The notes beneath the pieces are model-generated. The model did no database searches. It saw nothing but the letters and a program-made list of their open reading frames with translations, and was not told the origin of the DNA. Made by a program: the position numbers and the translations under genes. Below are positions 25,037 through 37,560 of a stretch of DNA of 64,000 nucleotides, piece after piece. The stretch is from Nageia nagi. Taxonomy: Eukaryota; Pinophyta. How positions within the stretch are numbered: position 1 is the first letter of the stretch; each line of letters opens with the position of its first letter. The stretch spans positions 76,322,001-76,386,000 of the forward strand of contig JBITNC010000001.1 in the NCBI GenBank assembly GCA_050084985.1, read 5' to 3'.

Positions 25037-25440
25037 TTTGTGTGAAGATATGTAAAGTTATTTAGAAAAATGAAGTGAATCAACATGATGACAATGTTGG
25101 TGAAGTTTTTGAATTAATGTTTACAATTGCTCATAGAGAAAAAAATGTTAAGAATACAAATTTTGATGAGAATTATAAGTTTTATGATGAAGAGGGAATT
25201 TATCCTATGATGACATTCGTGTTTGTGATAAGTTCGTTGCAAAAAGTAATAGACATGAAGGAAACCATGTTCGAAAAGTAAACGTTTATTAGGTTTTAAC
25301 AAAGAAAAAGTTTCAACTTTTATAATTTTTAATTACAAAACTAAAAGAAATAGGAAGGAAGACCAATCAATCAAGTTTTCAAGTATGTAATGCTTCCAAA
25401 TTCATTCCTAAGTTATGTTAGCATCAAGGGGGAGAATTTT
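25037..25440 (+). pseudogene. Orphan reading frame followed by a copia-like polypurine tract
   Basis: Directly outside element C, 25075-25281 encodes an uninterrupted 68-residue frame rich in acidic and hydrophobic residues (for example NVGEVFELMFTIAHREKN). I do not recognise it. About 150 bases later comes ATCAAGGGGGAGAATTTT (25424-25441), the usual shape of a polypurine tract at the 3' end of plant copia elements. The stretch may therefore be the 3' tail of an old copia element into which C inserted; the LTR that should follow was not identified. Confidence 0.35.
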
Positions 25441-26307
25441 AAAGTCTAACATTTATTGAAGATATTTTGAAATGCTAAATATGGCCTCAAAATTGATGTT
25501 TCAATATTTTACCTAGAAACACACCCCTTGTGTTTCATAAGCTAAAATATTACCATATTTTATAAATGTTATCATATTTCATAAATATTATCATATCCTA
25601 AAAACATGATCATGTTTTAAGCCCTGATATTTCTAGGAGTTATTGGTGACTTCCAAATTCACTTATTTTTTATAAACATCAGGTAAATTTGAATTTATAA
25701 AAAAGTAAGAGTTTTAAAAGGTATTTGCAAACCTTTTACAAAAAAGATGGGGTATAACATTAAGTGTAGTATAATACAAAACCTAAAAAGGGAGTTATTA
25801 AAATACTAAATCAAGCCTTCAATGTTATGCTTTTAATGTAAACCATTTACAATAAATAGATCATTTAAGAAATCCATATGCTATCTACATAGAAGTAGTA
25901 TCAAACTTTAAAATATATTCATTTAAATATTTTTGAAGTCAACATTATCATCTAGTTTCAAAATTTGAATTTTCTCATATCAAAATGATTTTTCATATTT
26001 TCCTCTAATCATCTAAGACTTCAAATAATCTAATAACTCTTCTTATCTTTGTTAAGCCTTTTTGAATCCAAAATTCCATTAGTAATCCATACATATTGAT
26101 GCAAACCAGATACCTAGTTACCTTATCAGTAAGGGTATTGAATATTTTAAGCCATTTTTATATATAGATCCCCTTTTCCCAAACAATAAGTTGAGTTTAT
26201 GCTTCAAAACCAATTTATAGTTGTCAATATTTTTAAAATGAATATAAAAAAGTTATAGGGGAGTAGCCTCAAACTAAGCTCACCCTCACATGAAAAAATA
26301 GCTATTG
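25441..26307. other. Non-coding AT-rich stretch
   Basis: No coding signal, RNA gene or repeat with identifiable ends. Around 25545-25620 short A/T motifs of the form ATATTATCATATTTCATAAAT repeat imperfectly three times. Confidence 0.4.
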
Positions 26308-27204
26308 GGGTAAGTGCAAGAAGATGAGTCCCACTTTAAAGGAAGTCTTAGGAACTACTAGGTTTTCATAATAACTTTTTATTTTTTTGGAACTATGAAA
26401 AAAATATATATGTACTTAATCTACATATAATTCTTCACAAGTTTCAAAAAAATTAAAATTAAAAATTATAAGTTTAATAAAAAATAATTAGGGCTAATAA
26501 AAAATTAATAAAAAATAAATAGTTATTAAAAAATTATAAAAAATATCTTGTACAATATTTAGTGTCTTAAATATCATTTCCCAAAAGTATTTAAAAAATA
26601 TTTTAATTTAGGTTCAATTATGCTTACTAGACATGATCGAATATGGTCATGAAACTATCCTTTTGAATAATAGGTTTCAATTTTATTTAATAAGTTTTTA
26701 TTTTTTTATAATTATAAAACATAATATATGCACAATTTGCATATAACTTTTCATAAGTTAAAAAATAAAAAATAAAAAACATTCATAAGTTTAGGTCAAA
26801 TTATGCTTATCAGACATGAAAACATTTTGAAATGATAATCAGGGTTAATAAAATTTAATAAAAAAGTAAATATTCATTAAAAAAAATTATAAAAAAATAT
26901 CTATCATAATCTTTAGTATCTTAGAAATATTTACCCAAAAGGAAATAAAAAAATATTTTAATTTAGGTCCAATTATGCTTACTAGACATGATGGGGTATG
27001 GTCCTAAAATTGTATTTTTTAAATAGTGGGTTTTGAACATGTATATAAAATATTAATTTATATCATCTACATGTTGGAATAAATTACATATTTAAAAACT
27101 AAACTTCTAGAACTACATTTTTACCAAGTGATCTTTTTTACGATTCAAAATCTAAGTGATTCAAATTTTGAGATCAAGTGGGACTCATCTTCTTGGACTT
27201 ACCC
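26308..27204. mobile_element. Non-autonomous DNA transposon with 29-bp terminal inverted repeats
   Basis: The left end GGGTAAGTGCAAGAAGATGA... and the reverse complement of the right end agree at 28 of 29 positions. The element is flanked by ATTG on both sides (26304-26307 and 27205-27208), a possible 4-base target duplication. The interior is very AT-rich, has no transposase, and contains a direct duplication: roughly 26371-26690 resembles 26691-27050, including TTCAATTATGCTTACTAGAC / TCCAATTATGCTTACTAGAC. It is a MITE-like element. The superfamily is uncertain because the end sequence and a 4-base duplication fit none of the common plant families well. Confidence 0.75.
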
Positions 27205-27208
27205 ATTG

Positions 27209-27880
27209 TATGTTGCAATAGGTCTTTGTTATCCTAATGCTAACCTCTGATTTTCTATTTAATGGATCTTATTTGTAGCTCTTAGAGATTCACTATTATT
27301 TCATCATCATCAATATTGATAGAAATATGAGGTTCCTTAGTACCGATTGCTAAATCATGGTGATTTTTGTAGATTACTGAATCATAGTGAAGGGTTGCAT
27401 GTGGTAATTTTTAAAGAATCAAATTATGGAATTTTCTTTTTTATGTGGTTGAAGGGTTTCATTCTTCTTGATACGATGTGAAGGGTTTCATTGAGATATC
27501 CTTTACATATATATACTACCTTTCCCATGCAGTAGGTCCTTTTCTATTCTTGAACCTAGATGATATAAAAAAATAATATAACATAATTAGTTAAAGACTT
27601 ATATGAATCAAGTATGATTGAAAAGATGAATCTATTTCAATAAATATTGGATTTCTTCAAGAAATGATTTTTGGATATTTCTATTTTAGTTTCATAAAAA
27701 AATAACTCCATCATTGCATAAGCTAAGTAAATATCTTAGTTAGAAGAGACAAAATGCACCATAAATGTACAAACTAAATACATCTCATAGTTAGAAAATT
27801 TAGTAATCAAGCTTCAATTAGAGATCTCTTGAAGAATCTAAATCTTAGAAGAAGTTATTAGTTTTTCATGCTAAAATCAT
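27209..27880. other. Non-coding stretch
   Basis: Nothing recognisable: no coding frame, no paired repeats. It contains a short duplicated phrase GAAGGGTTTCATT (27454 and 27480). Confidence 0.35.
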
Positions 27881-28299
27881 TAGAACCTAGGAGAATTAGA
27901 AGGATTTTGCTTCTAAATTAATATCAATAAATTTTACAAATATTACCAATCTTCATACATAGGTATTTGTTAATCAAAAAGATCAAAAAAACCTATCATC
28001 TAAACTAGAGATAGCAAATACAAAAATAACATGGACCCAAGTGGTAAGAGGTAATAAACATAATAAAACCCCCCTCTTGTTGAAGAAGTCATTCAAGATA
28101 AATTTCATGTAGAGAAACACCAAATATAATTTAAATCATTGAATCTTCATATGAGAAGCTTGAAACATTAAGAAGATGCCATAGTAAGTACCACTAAATT
28201 TTTGTGTAATACCTTAAACCAAAAGGAAATTCCACTATAAAGGGCATGGTATACACAATACAGCTCCCTAGTCATTCATTTTTTCACTCTTCAGGATAG

Positions 28300-28560
28300 A
28301 CTTAAGGCCCTTCAATATAAGAAAATTCTTTTGAGCATGAAAGATAAGATCTATCTTGATGAGGATATAACCAAATTACAGTATGAAAAAAATAAATATA
28401 ATAAAAGAGCATCTTATAAGAAAGAATGAAAGAAAGGTAAATGGGTTATTCTTCAAAATGTAAAGTCATGGATTATAGATACTCCTACTCCTAGACATGG
28501 CCCAAAAAATGGCCAAACCCCTCAACATTACGCTAGAACTTAAGTCTTCAAAATGATTTA
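28300..28560 (+). pseudogene. LINE 1 region upstream of the endonuclease
   Basis: Reads MKDKIYLDEDITKLQYEKNK, then a Lys-rich stretch and GKWVILQNVKSWIIDTPTPR, the type of charged region found just before the endonuclease in plant LINEs. It is broken by frameshifts and stops. Its exact role in this clade is not established from the sequence. Confidence 0.5.
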
Positions 28561-28569
28561 TCAATTTTT

Positions 28570-29540
28570 ATATGGAATTACAATGGTTCTCTCTTCTTTT
28601 TCCTAAGTTCAATAGATGATGTGATTCAAAATAGAGATATTATAATATTCAAAGAAATACATGATACTAGCATGAAGTCATTGCCCTCTTATATAGGTTA
28701 CCCATGGCTATTTTTATATATATCGAAGACTGAACATGGTGCTAAGGGTTTTGGAGGTTATGTTTGTTTGTTCTATGATCATATTTCCTCTTATATACAT
28801 TTAGAATGCTCAAATTTTCATGCAAGATTTATATGTCTGTATCTATATAGAAATCCACCACTCAGTCAACTCTATATATCAATATATTATTTAACCCCCA
28901 CCTACACATCAAATATTATGATATCATATGGAGATTCACAATATTTAGATCTTTTTCCAAAAATTTCAAAATTCTCCTCCCTTGGTGATAGTCTTCTTGT
29001 GATGATTTCAATGCCTATAGAAGTATCATACAATTCTTTATATATGATATTTTTTAGATCTAATTTATCTAAAGAATATTGATCATGATAGTTTAGGCAT
29101 TTCTTGCTACTTGGTCGATGCAAAAATTGTAATCACACCATATGGTAAGTATTTGATTAACCTTGGTGATTCTCATGACATAATCATTTTAAATAGTATC
29201 AAGTAGTTCCCTCCTTCTAGTTATTTCACATGTTTACCATATGTTGGTGGAGCTAGTGTTGTTAACTATGTGATGGCCAACCTACCTTTTTCCTTAACCA
29301 TATATAATCTATGCATCTCAATTATACCCTCTTTTGCAAATCATGCCTTCCTCACCTTTAAACTTCCTTTTTTTCCCAATCATGAACTTGTCCCTCCATT
29401 TTGTTCCAAAATAATTACAAAATTCCACTTTAACCATAATTATGATGATACATATATTGAAAATCTTAAAACCTACCTTACCCATATTCAAACTATTCAT
29501 GATACTATTGAGAAAGAAAACTATTTTTCCACATAATGTA
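28570..29540 (+). pseudogene. LINE 1 endonuclease (APE-type) pseudogene
   Basis: The domain opens with FIWNYNGSL near 28577 and continues in a 153-codon clean frame (28621-29082) with VIQNRDIIIFKEIHDT, where the Glu of the QETH-type motif is kept, and GAKGFGGYVCLFYDHISSYI. After a frameshift, CDDFNAY at about 28998-29018 is the conserved DFNA motif. A second frame (29270-29536) carries ANLPFSLTIYNLC and SFANHAFLTF, the terminal SDH motif with Asp changed to Asn. The enzyme nicks target DNA to prime reverse transcription; this copy is inactive because of frameshifts and the altered SDH. Confidence 0.78.
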
Positions 29541-29559
29541 AATCCTTACATAGGCTCAC

Positions 29560-30447
29560 TCAATGAATTGATCCCTATAATCCCTTGAATTATAAGCTAG
29601 CCCAAAATCATTATCATTAATTTCTTAGGAAGGAAAGGTGCTAATTCTTATCAAGAAAAAGGAAAAAAATTATAAACATGTTCAAACTTAACCTCAAAAT
29701 GTTTTGGCATATATTCCTACCAAAAAAGAAAACTTATCCCATTTTTTACCATCGTAGTTGGTATACCTATGCTAGCTCACTCTATGATATCCCAAACCAT
29801 AACCTAATTATCCTCTACCCATGACCATCACATTATAACTTATTCATTAATGAAATGATTATTCAAGCTATTCATAAACTACAAACTATTAAAGTAGTTA
29901 ATATTGATAATTTGAAGGAATAATTTCTTAAATATATCCCTATAGTCTTGGCTACATATATTTCTAAACTCTTCAACAATATAATTACTCATTAGTTCCC
30001 ATTCTCTTGGTCTTAAAATATCATACACCCCATCCATAAATTAGGTGATCCACTAAACCTACAAAATTATAGAACTATTACGGTTGGCCATACACTTACA
30101 AAATGTTTTGCAATAGTTCTTAATATTTTTATTTCCAATTTTATTAAGGATTAGAAAATTCATACCAAAGAGTAAGTTAGTTTCAAAAGAAATCATTGCA
30201 CTAGTGATCATATTCTAACTCTTAGGGCTATCATTAAGAATCTAAATCTAATAAACATATGGTATATTTTTTTTTATTGACTTCAAGAAAGAATTTTATG
30301 CTATGCCCAAGTAGTTACTACTTTAGAGGTTAAAGGATCTAGAAATTCCAGAGGAGGTTCCTTTGTTGGTTATGATCTTATATGAGAAAGTTATTAGACA
30401 AGTTTAGATTAGATTAATCAGAAAAAAAAATATGTTCACAGTACCAT
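29560..30447 (+). pseudogene. LINE 1 reverse transcriptase, N-terminal half
   Basis: Broken frames give NIIHPIHKLGDPLNLQNYRT at about 30020-30085, the classical LINE RT start motif, followed by a stretch corresponding to the fingers (near 30160-30300), where FYWLQERILC-like sequence replaces the FVDFxKAFD box. The domain is cut at 30447 by the TRIM and resumes at 32157. Confidence 0.72.
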
Positions 30448-30452
30448 AAGGG

Positions 30453-32154
30453 TGATGTAACTCAACAATCCACTTTACATTTTTTTTAAATTTTTGGACC
30501 TTTAAATAGATTAAAATTACAAATAATACCACATGGTTTTAGTACATGGTAAAGATACAAGTAATACCACATGGTTTTAGCATATGGTAAAAATACAAGT
30601 AATAACACATGGTTTTCAAATTAGCCTCCACTAACAATTAACTCTCTATTTTCTAATTATAAAAAAGAAATCCTATAATATAGCTAGTATGAGGCCCAAA
30701 ATAGAACCATGCATCCATTACTCAATACAAGCAATTATTTCAAAAATAGGTAATAAACTTAAATGCTAAATTTAGACCATAAGATAAACTCTTCATGGCT
30801 TAAAAACATCTTTAAAGGAGATGTTACCAAATTAAAGATATTTTAATTCTATGCAATCTAAAAAAAATGAGCTCAAAATGATAGCAAGATCAAAAGTTAT
30901 GACCTCTACAAGGTACATCATTCTCCTTTGGTTGACAAGAACTTAGCCCCTGAGTTCCTCTAATTTTAGGAAGTGATCACATCTTGGAACAAGAACTAAT
31001 CCTCAAGAGAATCACTAAGATCAATGTGTTAGTGTTTATGGTAAACACCAAAATTATAGTATTTTATGCCTAAAACCTAACCTTGCAAGTGTTTATGGAG
31101 AACATCAAAACTATGGTATTTTATGGCTAATAACTAACCCTACAAGTGTTTATGGAGAACACCAAAACCATGGTGTTTTATGGCTAACACTAAACCTTAA
31201 AAGCTTCCAAAGTAAGAGCAATGTGTAAGATGAATCTATAAGTGTTTATGGTTAATACTTGAACCTGTAGACTTTTAAAACCCATTCATCTACATCATCA
31301 AAACTTTCCTCCTAGGTTACACAAGTCCTTTTGTAAGTACTTTTACACCAAGCACAAATAGCCTTCAAGTATTTATGGATAACACCAAACCCATAGGCCT
31401 TTCAAAAGCCATCCATTTACATCATCTAAACTCTCTCATTTCTATTTTCCAAGGATGCACAAGCCTTGTGCAAAATATGTTTATCCTTAAAAAATATCCA
31501 TATATAAGGAAAATTATAGATCAGCTCAAATTTTAACATATCTCATACACAAAAATATAGATCCATTCATAGCTACTCCTAAATATTCTTCAATTATCTA
31601 GATCCTTTAGAACATGCATGCATGTATCAAAAGAAATGCAAAATCACTTGAATAAGATGAGAGAGGACTATCAATGGGTAATCCCTCTCACATGAATGAT
31701 TTTACTTGCTCTTATACTAGATGATGTAACTCAAAAACCCACTCTACTTTTCATTAAACTATTGGGCCTTTAAATAGGCTAAAATTATAAATAATACCAT
31801 ATGGTAAAAAGGCAAGTAATACCATATGGTTTTAGCACATGGTTTTAAAATTAGCCTCCACTAACATTTAACTATCATTTTTATAATTATAAAATAATAA
31901 ATTCAAGAATATATCTAAGATGAGGCCCAAAATAGAACCATGCATCCATTATTCAATACATGCAATTATTTCAAAAATAGACAATAAACTTAAATGCTAA
32001 ATTTGGACCACAAGATGAACTCTCCTAGGATTAAGTATATATTGTTTAAAGGATATGTTATGGAATTATAGATATTTTAATTCTTCTTGATATAAAAAAA
32101 AATAGGATCAAAATGATATTAGATGAAAAGTTATGACCTCTACGAGGTACATCA
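30453..32154 (+). mobile_element. TRIM-like mini LTR retrotransposon
   Basis: LTRs at 30453-30920 and 31722-32154 share a common course and the same ends, TGATGTAACTC and GGTACATCA, so each LTR begins TGATGT and ends ACATCA, an inverted hexamer. The internal 0.8 kb has no coding capacity. Flanks AAGGG (30448-30452) and AGGGG (32155-32159) are consistent with a target duplication of LINE sequence reading ATAAGGGGTTAAACAGG. Removing the element rejoins the LINE RT in register with GVKQGCPLSPTLF. Orientation is a guess since no clear PBS or polypurine tract was found. Confidence 0.82.
31031..31201 (+). repeat. Three tandem 57-bp repeats in the TRIM interior
   Basis: Units start at 31031, 31088 and 31145, each opening AGTGTTTATGG and containing CACCAAAA..ATGGT(A/G)TTTTATG. 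Two more distant partial copies start near 31241 and 31367. Confidence 0.8.
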
Positions 32155-33170
32155 AGGGGTTAAACAGGGATGCCCACTTTCACCTACACTCTTCGAATTA
32201 TATATTGATGAATTAGAGATGCTCATTATGGAATCTCTAGCTAATAGAGTAGGTTATTTACTTTTTGGTATTGTAATTATTATTTTCTATTTGTTAATGA
32301 TATTATCCTAATGTCACATACAATAGTAAGACTTCTTAGCACATACTCTAAATTACAAGGGCTAGAAGTTAATCTCTAGAAAATAAAATTCATGACATTC
32401 AATCTACATAAGAAAGATCTCTCTTTAGTTCACATCATATATAAAGGGAAGGTTGTTGAGGTTGTACAACATATACATACTTGAGATTTCTTTTTATAGT
32501 ACCCACCTTCATCATGATCCTTGCATCTCAAGAAAGGCTAAACAAAGGTTATGCTACCTTAGCCTCTCTAGAAAAAAATGCTTTCAGCTCTAGTTTCAAG
32601 ATATTAACATGAATATCAAACTCTTCTATATTATTGTTACTCTTACACTACTTTATGATTGTGAAGTCTAAGTAACTAGCCATAAATAGATGAATTGATC
32701 TCATATTGAAAGGGTTATAATTTCATCTCTATCCATGTTAATTTGTTTCAAAAGAATTGTTCCACATCCAATCATTCTAGTTGACTTTGGTGCTCGTCTA
32801 TTATTTACAACAACACTATTTCATATTATCTCTTTTTTTTTGTAGACTTGATTTTATGGAAAATATTGATTTTGATTTGAGAAAATATCCATATTTAGCA
32901 CTACATTCCTCAATATAGTTGGCCAATCAAGGAAAAAATAATTGATGGTATGCTCAAACTACTACTCTACTTCAATCTCTTGGTTTAGAAATCATGAGAC
33001 CTCCTCCTACTAAGCCATTAATCAATGTATCATATTCTAATAAAGAGGTTCAAGATGAGATATATTCAACATATATGAAAACTATTTGGATTGATCCAAA
33101 GGAACTTTTGTCACCAAAATTGCTCCATTACTTTGGTTTTATCTCTAACTACATAATGGATTGATCACTA
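32155..33170 (+). pseudogene. LINE 1 reverse transcriptase, C-terminal half and tail
   Basis: The RT resumes with GVKQGCPLSPTLFELYIDEL (32156-32215), nearly perfect for the LINE palm domain. After a frameshift FVNDIILMS at 32290-32316 is the catalytic FADD box with one Asp changed to Asn. Further fragments (near 32640 onward) match the tail of plant LINE ORF2, for example LLQSLGLEI and LLHYFGFISNYI near 33130. Element D begins at 33177. Confidence 0.75.
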
Positions 33171-33176
33171 CTGATC

Positions 33177-34109
33177 CATAATTAGAAGGATTAAATTTTA
33201 ATTTAATTCCTTCCTCAGATCATATCATGCTTAAATTAATTGTGTGCTTGAAAACTTGAAGAATTATAGAATTTAAATAGAATCTATGTGCAAAACTAGA
33301 GAAGAAAACACACCACAAAAAGACACAATAATTTACCCTAGTTCACTTAGTATGGGATATATCCAAGAATAAAAGATCTCTTCAATCAGTGGATGTTGAA
33401 AAATGTACAATAGCCTCTATAGTACTTCAGTACTTCTCCTCATAATTACATAAAACCTTATTTCTAAAAAATACAAAACTATACTCTCTATAATCCTCTT
33501 TATTAGACACCTATCACTTACCTATTTATATAAGAAATTAACTAGTCAAGTTTGGAGTATTTACAATAAGAAGATAAGAAAAAAAAATACTAATTTTATA
33601 TACCCATTATGCTTATCCACCTCTTGTTTAAATTTTGCCTCAAATGGTTGAGCCAATCCCCTAGTAAGGACTTTTGAAGATAAAAATGTATGCTCTCTAG
33701 AAATACATAAGCTTGCAAATAAACTCAACATTGTAATAGGCCTAAACACCAATAAAATAAATAACACACCTTAAAATACCATAAAGTAAATGTAAAAATA
33801 TGCAATATTTCAAAAATTGGAATGAGAAAATGAATTGGTGCAACTTGGTATCATGCAAATAATAGTCAAACCCTTATTGTTAGATAGATTGATGTCAACA
33901 GCAAGTTGGTAATTTTAATGGCTTAGTCAAGAGGTCATTTACCCATTAGACATGTTCCACTAGCATGAATGGTGTGGCTCTATGTGGGTTTCACATGGTA
34001 GGGTTGTCAGAGTGGATCACCTCCATGGCTCGAGAACTTTATCTCCCTCAATGCATCAACGAGCAGGTATAAGCCCATGCCTTCCCTACACAATCATACA
34101 TTGTAATGT
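33177..34109 (-). repeat. Element D 3' LTR, truncated
   Basis: Aligns with 52384 to about 53280 of the 5' LTR from (TG/CA)TAATTAGAAGG to about CAATCATAC. The terminal TG has become CA. The beginning of the LTR (about 150 bases, equivalent to 53281-53431) is missing because F inserted here and a later deletion removed the far side. A TATA box is at 33524-33535. Confidence 0.8.
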
Positions 34110-36140
34110 TGTTCTTTCATAATCACACTCCAAAGATAGGGTAACATTATAACATTCTTTATTCTTTCATTATTTTCAAATAAATCATTCTTAATTCCCA
34201 TATCCTACTCCCCTTTCATGACTTTATAAATATTGGAAGTGATCTTTCTTTTTTATACTTAGTTAATTTTATAATATTTTGCTTAGTCTTGACAAAGTTC
34301 AATTACTATCAATAATCTAGGTCCTATAAATGTAATTAAGTCTTAAACAATTTTGGTAAATTAACCACTATATTATTTAAAAATAGAAATTATTATGTAA
34401 ATAACTCTCAAAGGTTCATCATAGTTTAGTCAGGTGTATTACGGTAATTGTACATAGCTTTAAGGTCACAAGTTGTTGCAAATATGTCTAAGTCATGTCC
34501 AAGAAGTGCTGTGATATGTCTAAGAAAAATTGTAGCATGTAAGGGAAGTAAATTTCTAAGTCTACTGTAGAAATCTAAGTCTTTAAGAAATATTGTAAAT
34601 ATAAGTTTTTATTGAGTCAAAGTTACTAGCAGGTATTACTGTAAAGCCCATGAATTTTCAGAGGAAAAGTTTCATGATGCACCAAAACTCAGTGGAAGAT
34701 ATTGTAATAAGTCTATCTTTTAAGACCCATCGATTTGAATTAATGATGTCATACCTTTTGTCTAAAAATAGTGGGTGTTAAGATAATCTTCAATGGGTAC
34801 TACATAAAGAATATTCAATGGTAGATATTTTAGAAGATCAAAAAATAGAACCTATCGATTTTGAGTGATGATGTCAGATATTTTACAAAAAATTGATATG
34901 AGTCAAAGAAAATCTTTGCCATCACTAAACCCTACCAAAAGAAAGTAGAACCCACCATACTAAGAAAGGAATAATGAGTTAAGGAGAACACTTAGGTCCA
35001 CTTAATCATGAGTGTTTGACCCTCAATGCTCTATCAATGTGTTGACCATAACTCATTTCCACACGATAGTAGTAGTTCTTCCTTAGATTTCAATAATATA
35101 TTCTTCATTTCCCTCCCTATTCCATGTAACTTGGAGCTATATTAATGACCATAAATGGTTGCAAAAAATTACATGGCTACCAAAAGAACATAGAGACATG
35201 TTGTACCAATCAAGCTAATGGACCATGCCTTCATAATCATCTATAGTCATAATAAGATGTAATCAATGATAGAGCAAAGTGATTGCGATTGGGAGGTATA
35301 GCAGTTAAGAGATATTAAACTCCTATACCTTAGCATTGATTGTACTTAATCATTGTATAGTAATTATGATTATAATTTGTACAATTGTAAATAGTTCCTT
35401 ATACTACAATAGTTCCTTATACAGTTCTTAGTCAATAGAGTAATTAAGAATAATAATAGTGGACAACCACCCAATGGTAGATGTAAATATATAAATAATG
35501 GACTATTATAAGTCCAAAAGATCAAACATTCTAGCAAATTTTCTCAGTGTATGAGATGCTTTATGTATGATAATACAATACAATGATGCTTTTCCGTTCA
35601 TAGTTTGTGGTTCTTCATTATGTTTTGGTAAATGTTATGCATGAAGTATTTTCTTAAGTTATGGTTGTGTATTATGATTGTGAGACCCCAAGAGTAAGAT
35701 AGTTTGCTATTCATAATAATATTGGTTATGGATTACTTCTTGTGTGGTAATTCCCAGGCTTGTTAATTTTAGTTTACTTTTTTTATCTTGTTCATTTTTC
35801 TCTTTCCTATTACTCTCATATGTTATCTCTTTCTAGCCACTTTTAACCTTACTATAGATAGGAACCAGCCTATAATCTGAAGATTGAGCATAAAATCCTA
35901 AGTACACTCTCCCACCACCTTGTGCTCTTTCAAGAATCCTTCTATTGTGGGCAATGGAGTACATGACTAGACCAAACCCTTAAGGTTACATGATATTGAT
36001 CAATAGTAAAAAAAGTCCATTTTTAGCATGCTCGATGGGATGCAAACTAAATTCAAAATTTAGTGTGAATGAAGAGGCCAGATAACTATGTTTGGTAATC
36101 TATCATTTAGTGCTTTTAAATATTATAAGGTTTTTCTTTC
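34110..36140 (+). repeat. Element F 5' LTR
   Basis: Starts TGTTCTTTCATAATCACACTC, matching the 3' LTR start TGTTATTTTAGAATCACACTC at 46520. Homology to the 3' copy covers 34110-35399; the rest is assigned to the LTR because the PBS lies only at about 36145. A TATA-like TATATAAATAATGG is at 35488. The exact right edge is not certain. Confidence 0.75.
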
Positions 36141-36143
36141 CTT

Positions 36144-36162
36144 ATTGGCAACTCTGCTATCA
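36144..36162 (+). other. Element F primer-binding site candidate
   Basis: ATTGGCAACTCTGCTATCAA resembles the TTGGCGACTCTGCTGG-type PBS frequent in plant gypsy elements, with CpG decay turning GCGA to GCAA. The tRNA is not assigned. Confidence 0.55.
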
Positions 36163-36302
36163 ACCAGTCAATATTTTGAACCATGGCACCATCAAAATAT
36201 AGACTTACTAGAAGTAGTGCTAGAAATTCCTTAAGATAGCCCAGATTTCAAGAGCTATCAATTCCTAATAGGAGGATTAGGTGAAATATTTCCCATATAT
36301 TA

Positions 36303-37560
36303 TTGCCTCAAACTCCCTTGATATCTATCCCATTATCAACCATGTTTGACTCTACCCCACAAAATCCTCCACCTAATACTAGTGGTCCAAACATGGCCAA
36401 AGTTGCTCCAGCTAATTTCTTTACTTGGAATAATGACCATCCCTTGGTTTTTCCTACTAATTCCTTAACTATTCCTCAAACAAATTTTAAAGTTTTGCCT
36501 AAATATGATGATTCTAGAAACACCCCATATAAGCATTATTATGATGTCTCTCTTTTGGCCTTAAGTTTTGATATTATTGATGAAACTGTTATGACTAAAT
36601 TGTTATCATATTCATTTGAAGGAAAAGTAATTGAATGGGCTAGAACACTCACCCTCCAATCTATAAATACATGGGAAGATTTATTTCAATATCTAATCAA
36701 AAGATTTATTATTGATGGTGATGATAGCACCTTTTTGAGCCTTATAGCATGTATCAAAAAGCACACTCATGAGTCTATCAATGATTTCAATATAAGATTT
36801 GAGAAAATATAGAAGTTTATTCTAGTAAGAATTAGATTGAAAAATGCATAAGCCTTAGTATACTAAAGGAAAGCTCTCCTCCTTGATCTCAATATGCTTA
36901 TTGTCATGTTTGGAGATACTTTCCCTGATGTCTACTAGATAACCAAAACTTCTGAACATACCCTAGTATCCTTTGGAAAGATGCAACTAAGATATATCAT
37001 GACTTTGTTTCCTTATTTGTCTCCTAAATAAGCTCCATAAATATTCCATCCTAAAATATTAGTGTTTCCACACCCTCCTCCTAAGCCCATAATATAATAC
37101 ATAGTTAAATACCAACATTACCTACCTTTGCATCTACAAGTACAAATACTAATCCTAAATCTCAAGAGGAAGAATTAATAAGGCAATTGGAGGTAACCAT
37201 GAAGAACCTTACAAATAAGCTCACTCTACAAGAAAGGTAATATTAAGGCTTCAATTAGAAAAGATATGATAACCAGTATCAACCAAGATTCTAGCCTAGG
37301 AATAATAAAATAGAATAGCCTATTATTCCTAAAGAAATTGATAATATGGTTATGACTAATGCTATAGATAATGATGCTATGGGCATTATAGAATGGTATC
37401 CTCCATGTTTAGCTCCTCATTTCCTAGACTCTTGTGTGATATATCAACATCAACACTTGGGATTACATTCTTATCAAATGGTAGAACCTACATTAAATCC
37501 TATTACAAACCTTACCATGGTTAATTTTTAGCTTCTAGGTAATGTTGGAGAATAATATAA
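36303..37560 (+). pseudogene. Element F gag pseudogene
   Basis: A clean 169-codon frame (36303-36812) contains a Pro/Asn-rich start and the Retrotrans_gag core: LLSYSFEGKVIEWARTL, then TWEDLFQYLIKRF and SLIACIKKHTHESINDFNIR. The family signature of a tryptophan at AxxWxxxL and a K-x4-E-S-I-x-D/E-F box is visible. Beyond 36812 the frame is broken by TAG codons and frameshifts, with a further open stretch at 37346-37531 that has Cys and His residues but no clear zinc knuckle. It would have formed the virus-like particle. Confidence 0.75.

Larger units (their letters stand above)
27900..33176 (+). mobile_element. LINE 1 (APE-type non-LTR retrotransposon), interrupted
   Basis: A single LINE can be followed from an ORF1-like tail, through an apurinic-type endonuclease and reverse transcriptase, to a C-terminal region near 33170. 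A 1.7 kb TRIM element splits the RT at 30453-32154. The 3' end is lost or abuts element D at 33177, so no poly(A) tail is seen. The 5' limit is uncertain. It is closely related to LINE 2 at 56640-58337. Confidence 0.8.

Noticed and set aside
521-25041. Target-site duplication for element C
   Set aside because: The flanking pentamers cacat and tttgt do not match under any boundary within two bases.
25545-25620. Short regularly spaced A/T motifs, considered as a repeat array
   Set aside because: Only three imperfect copies in AT-rich DNA, without spacer regularity; not CRISPR-like and expected by composition.
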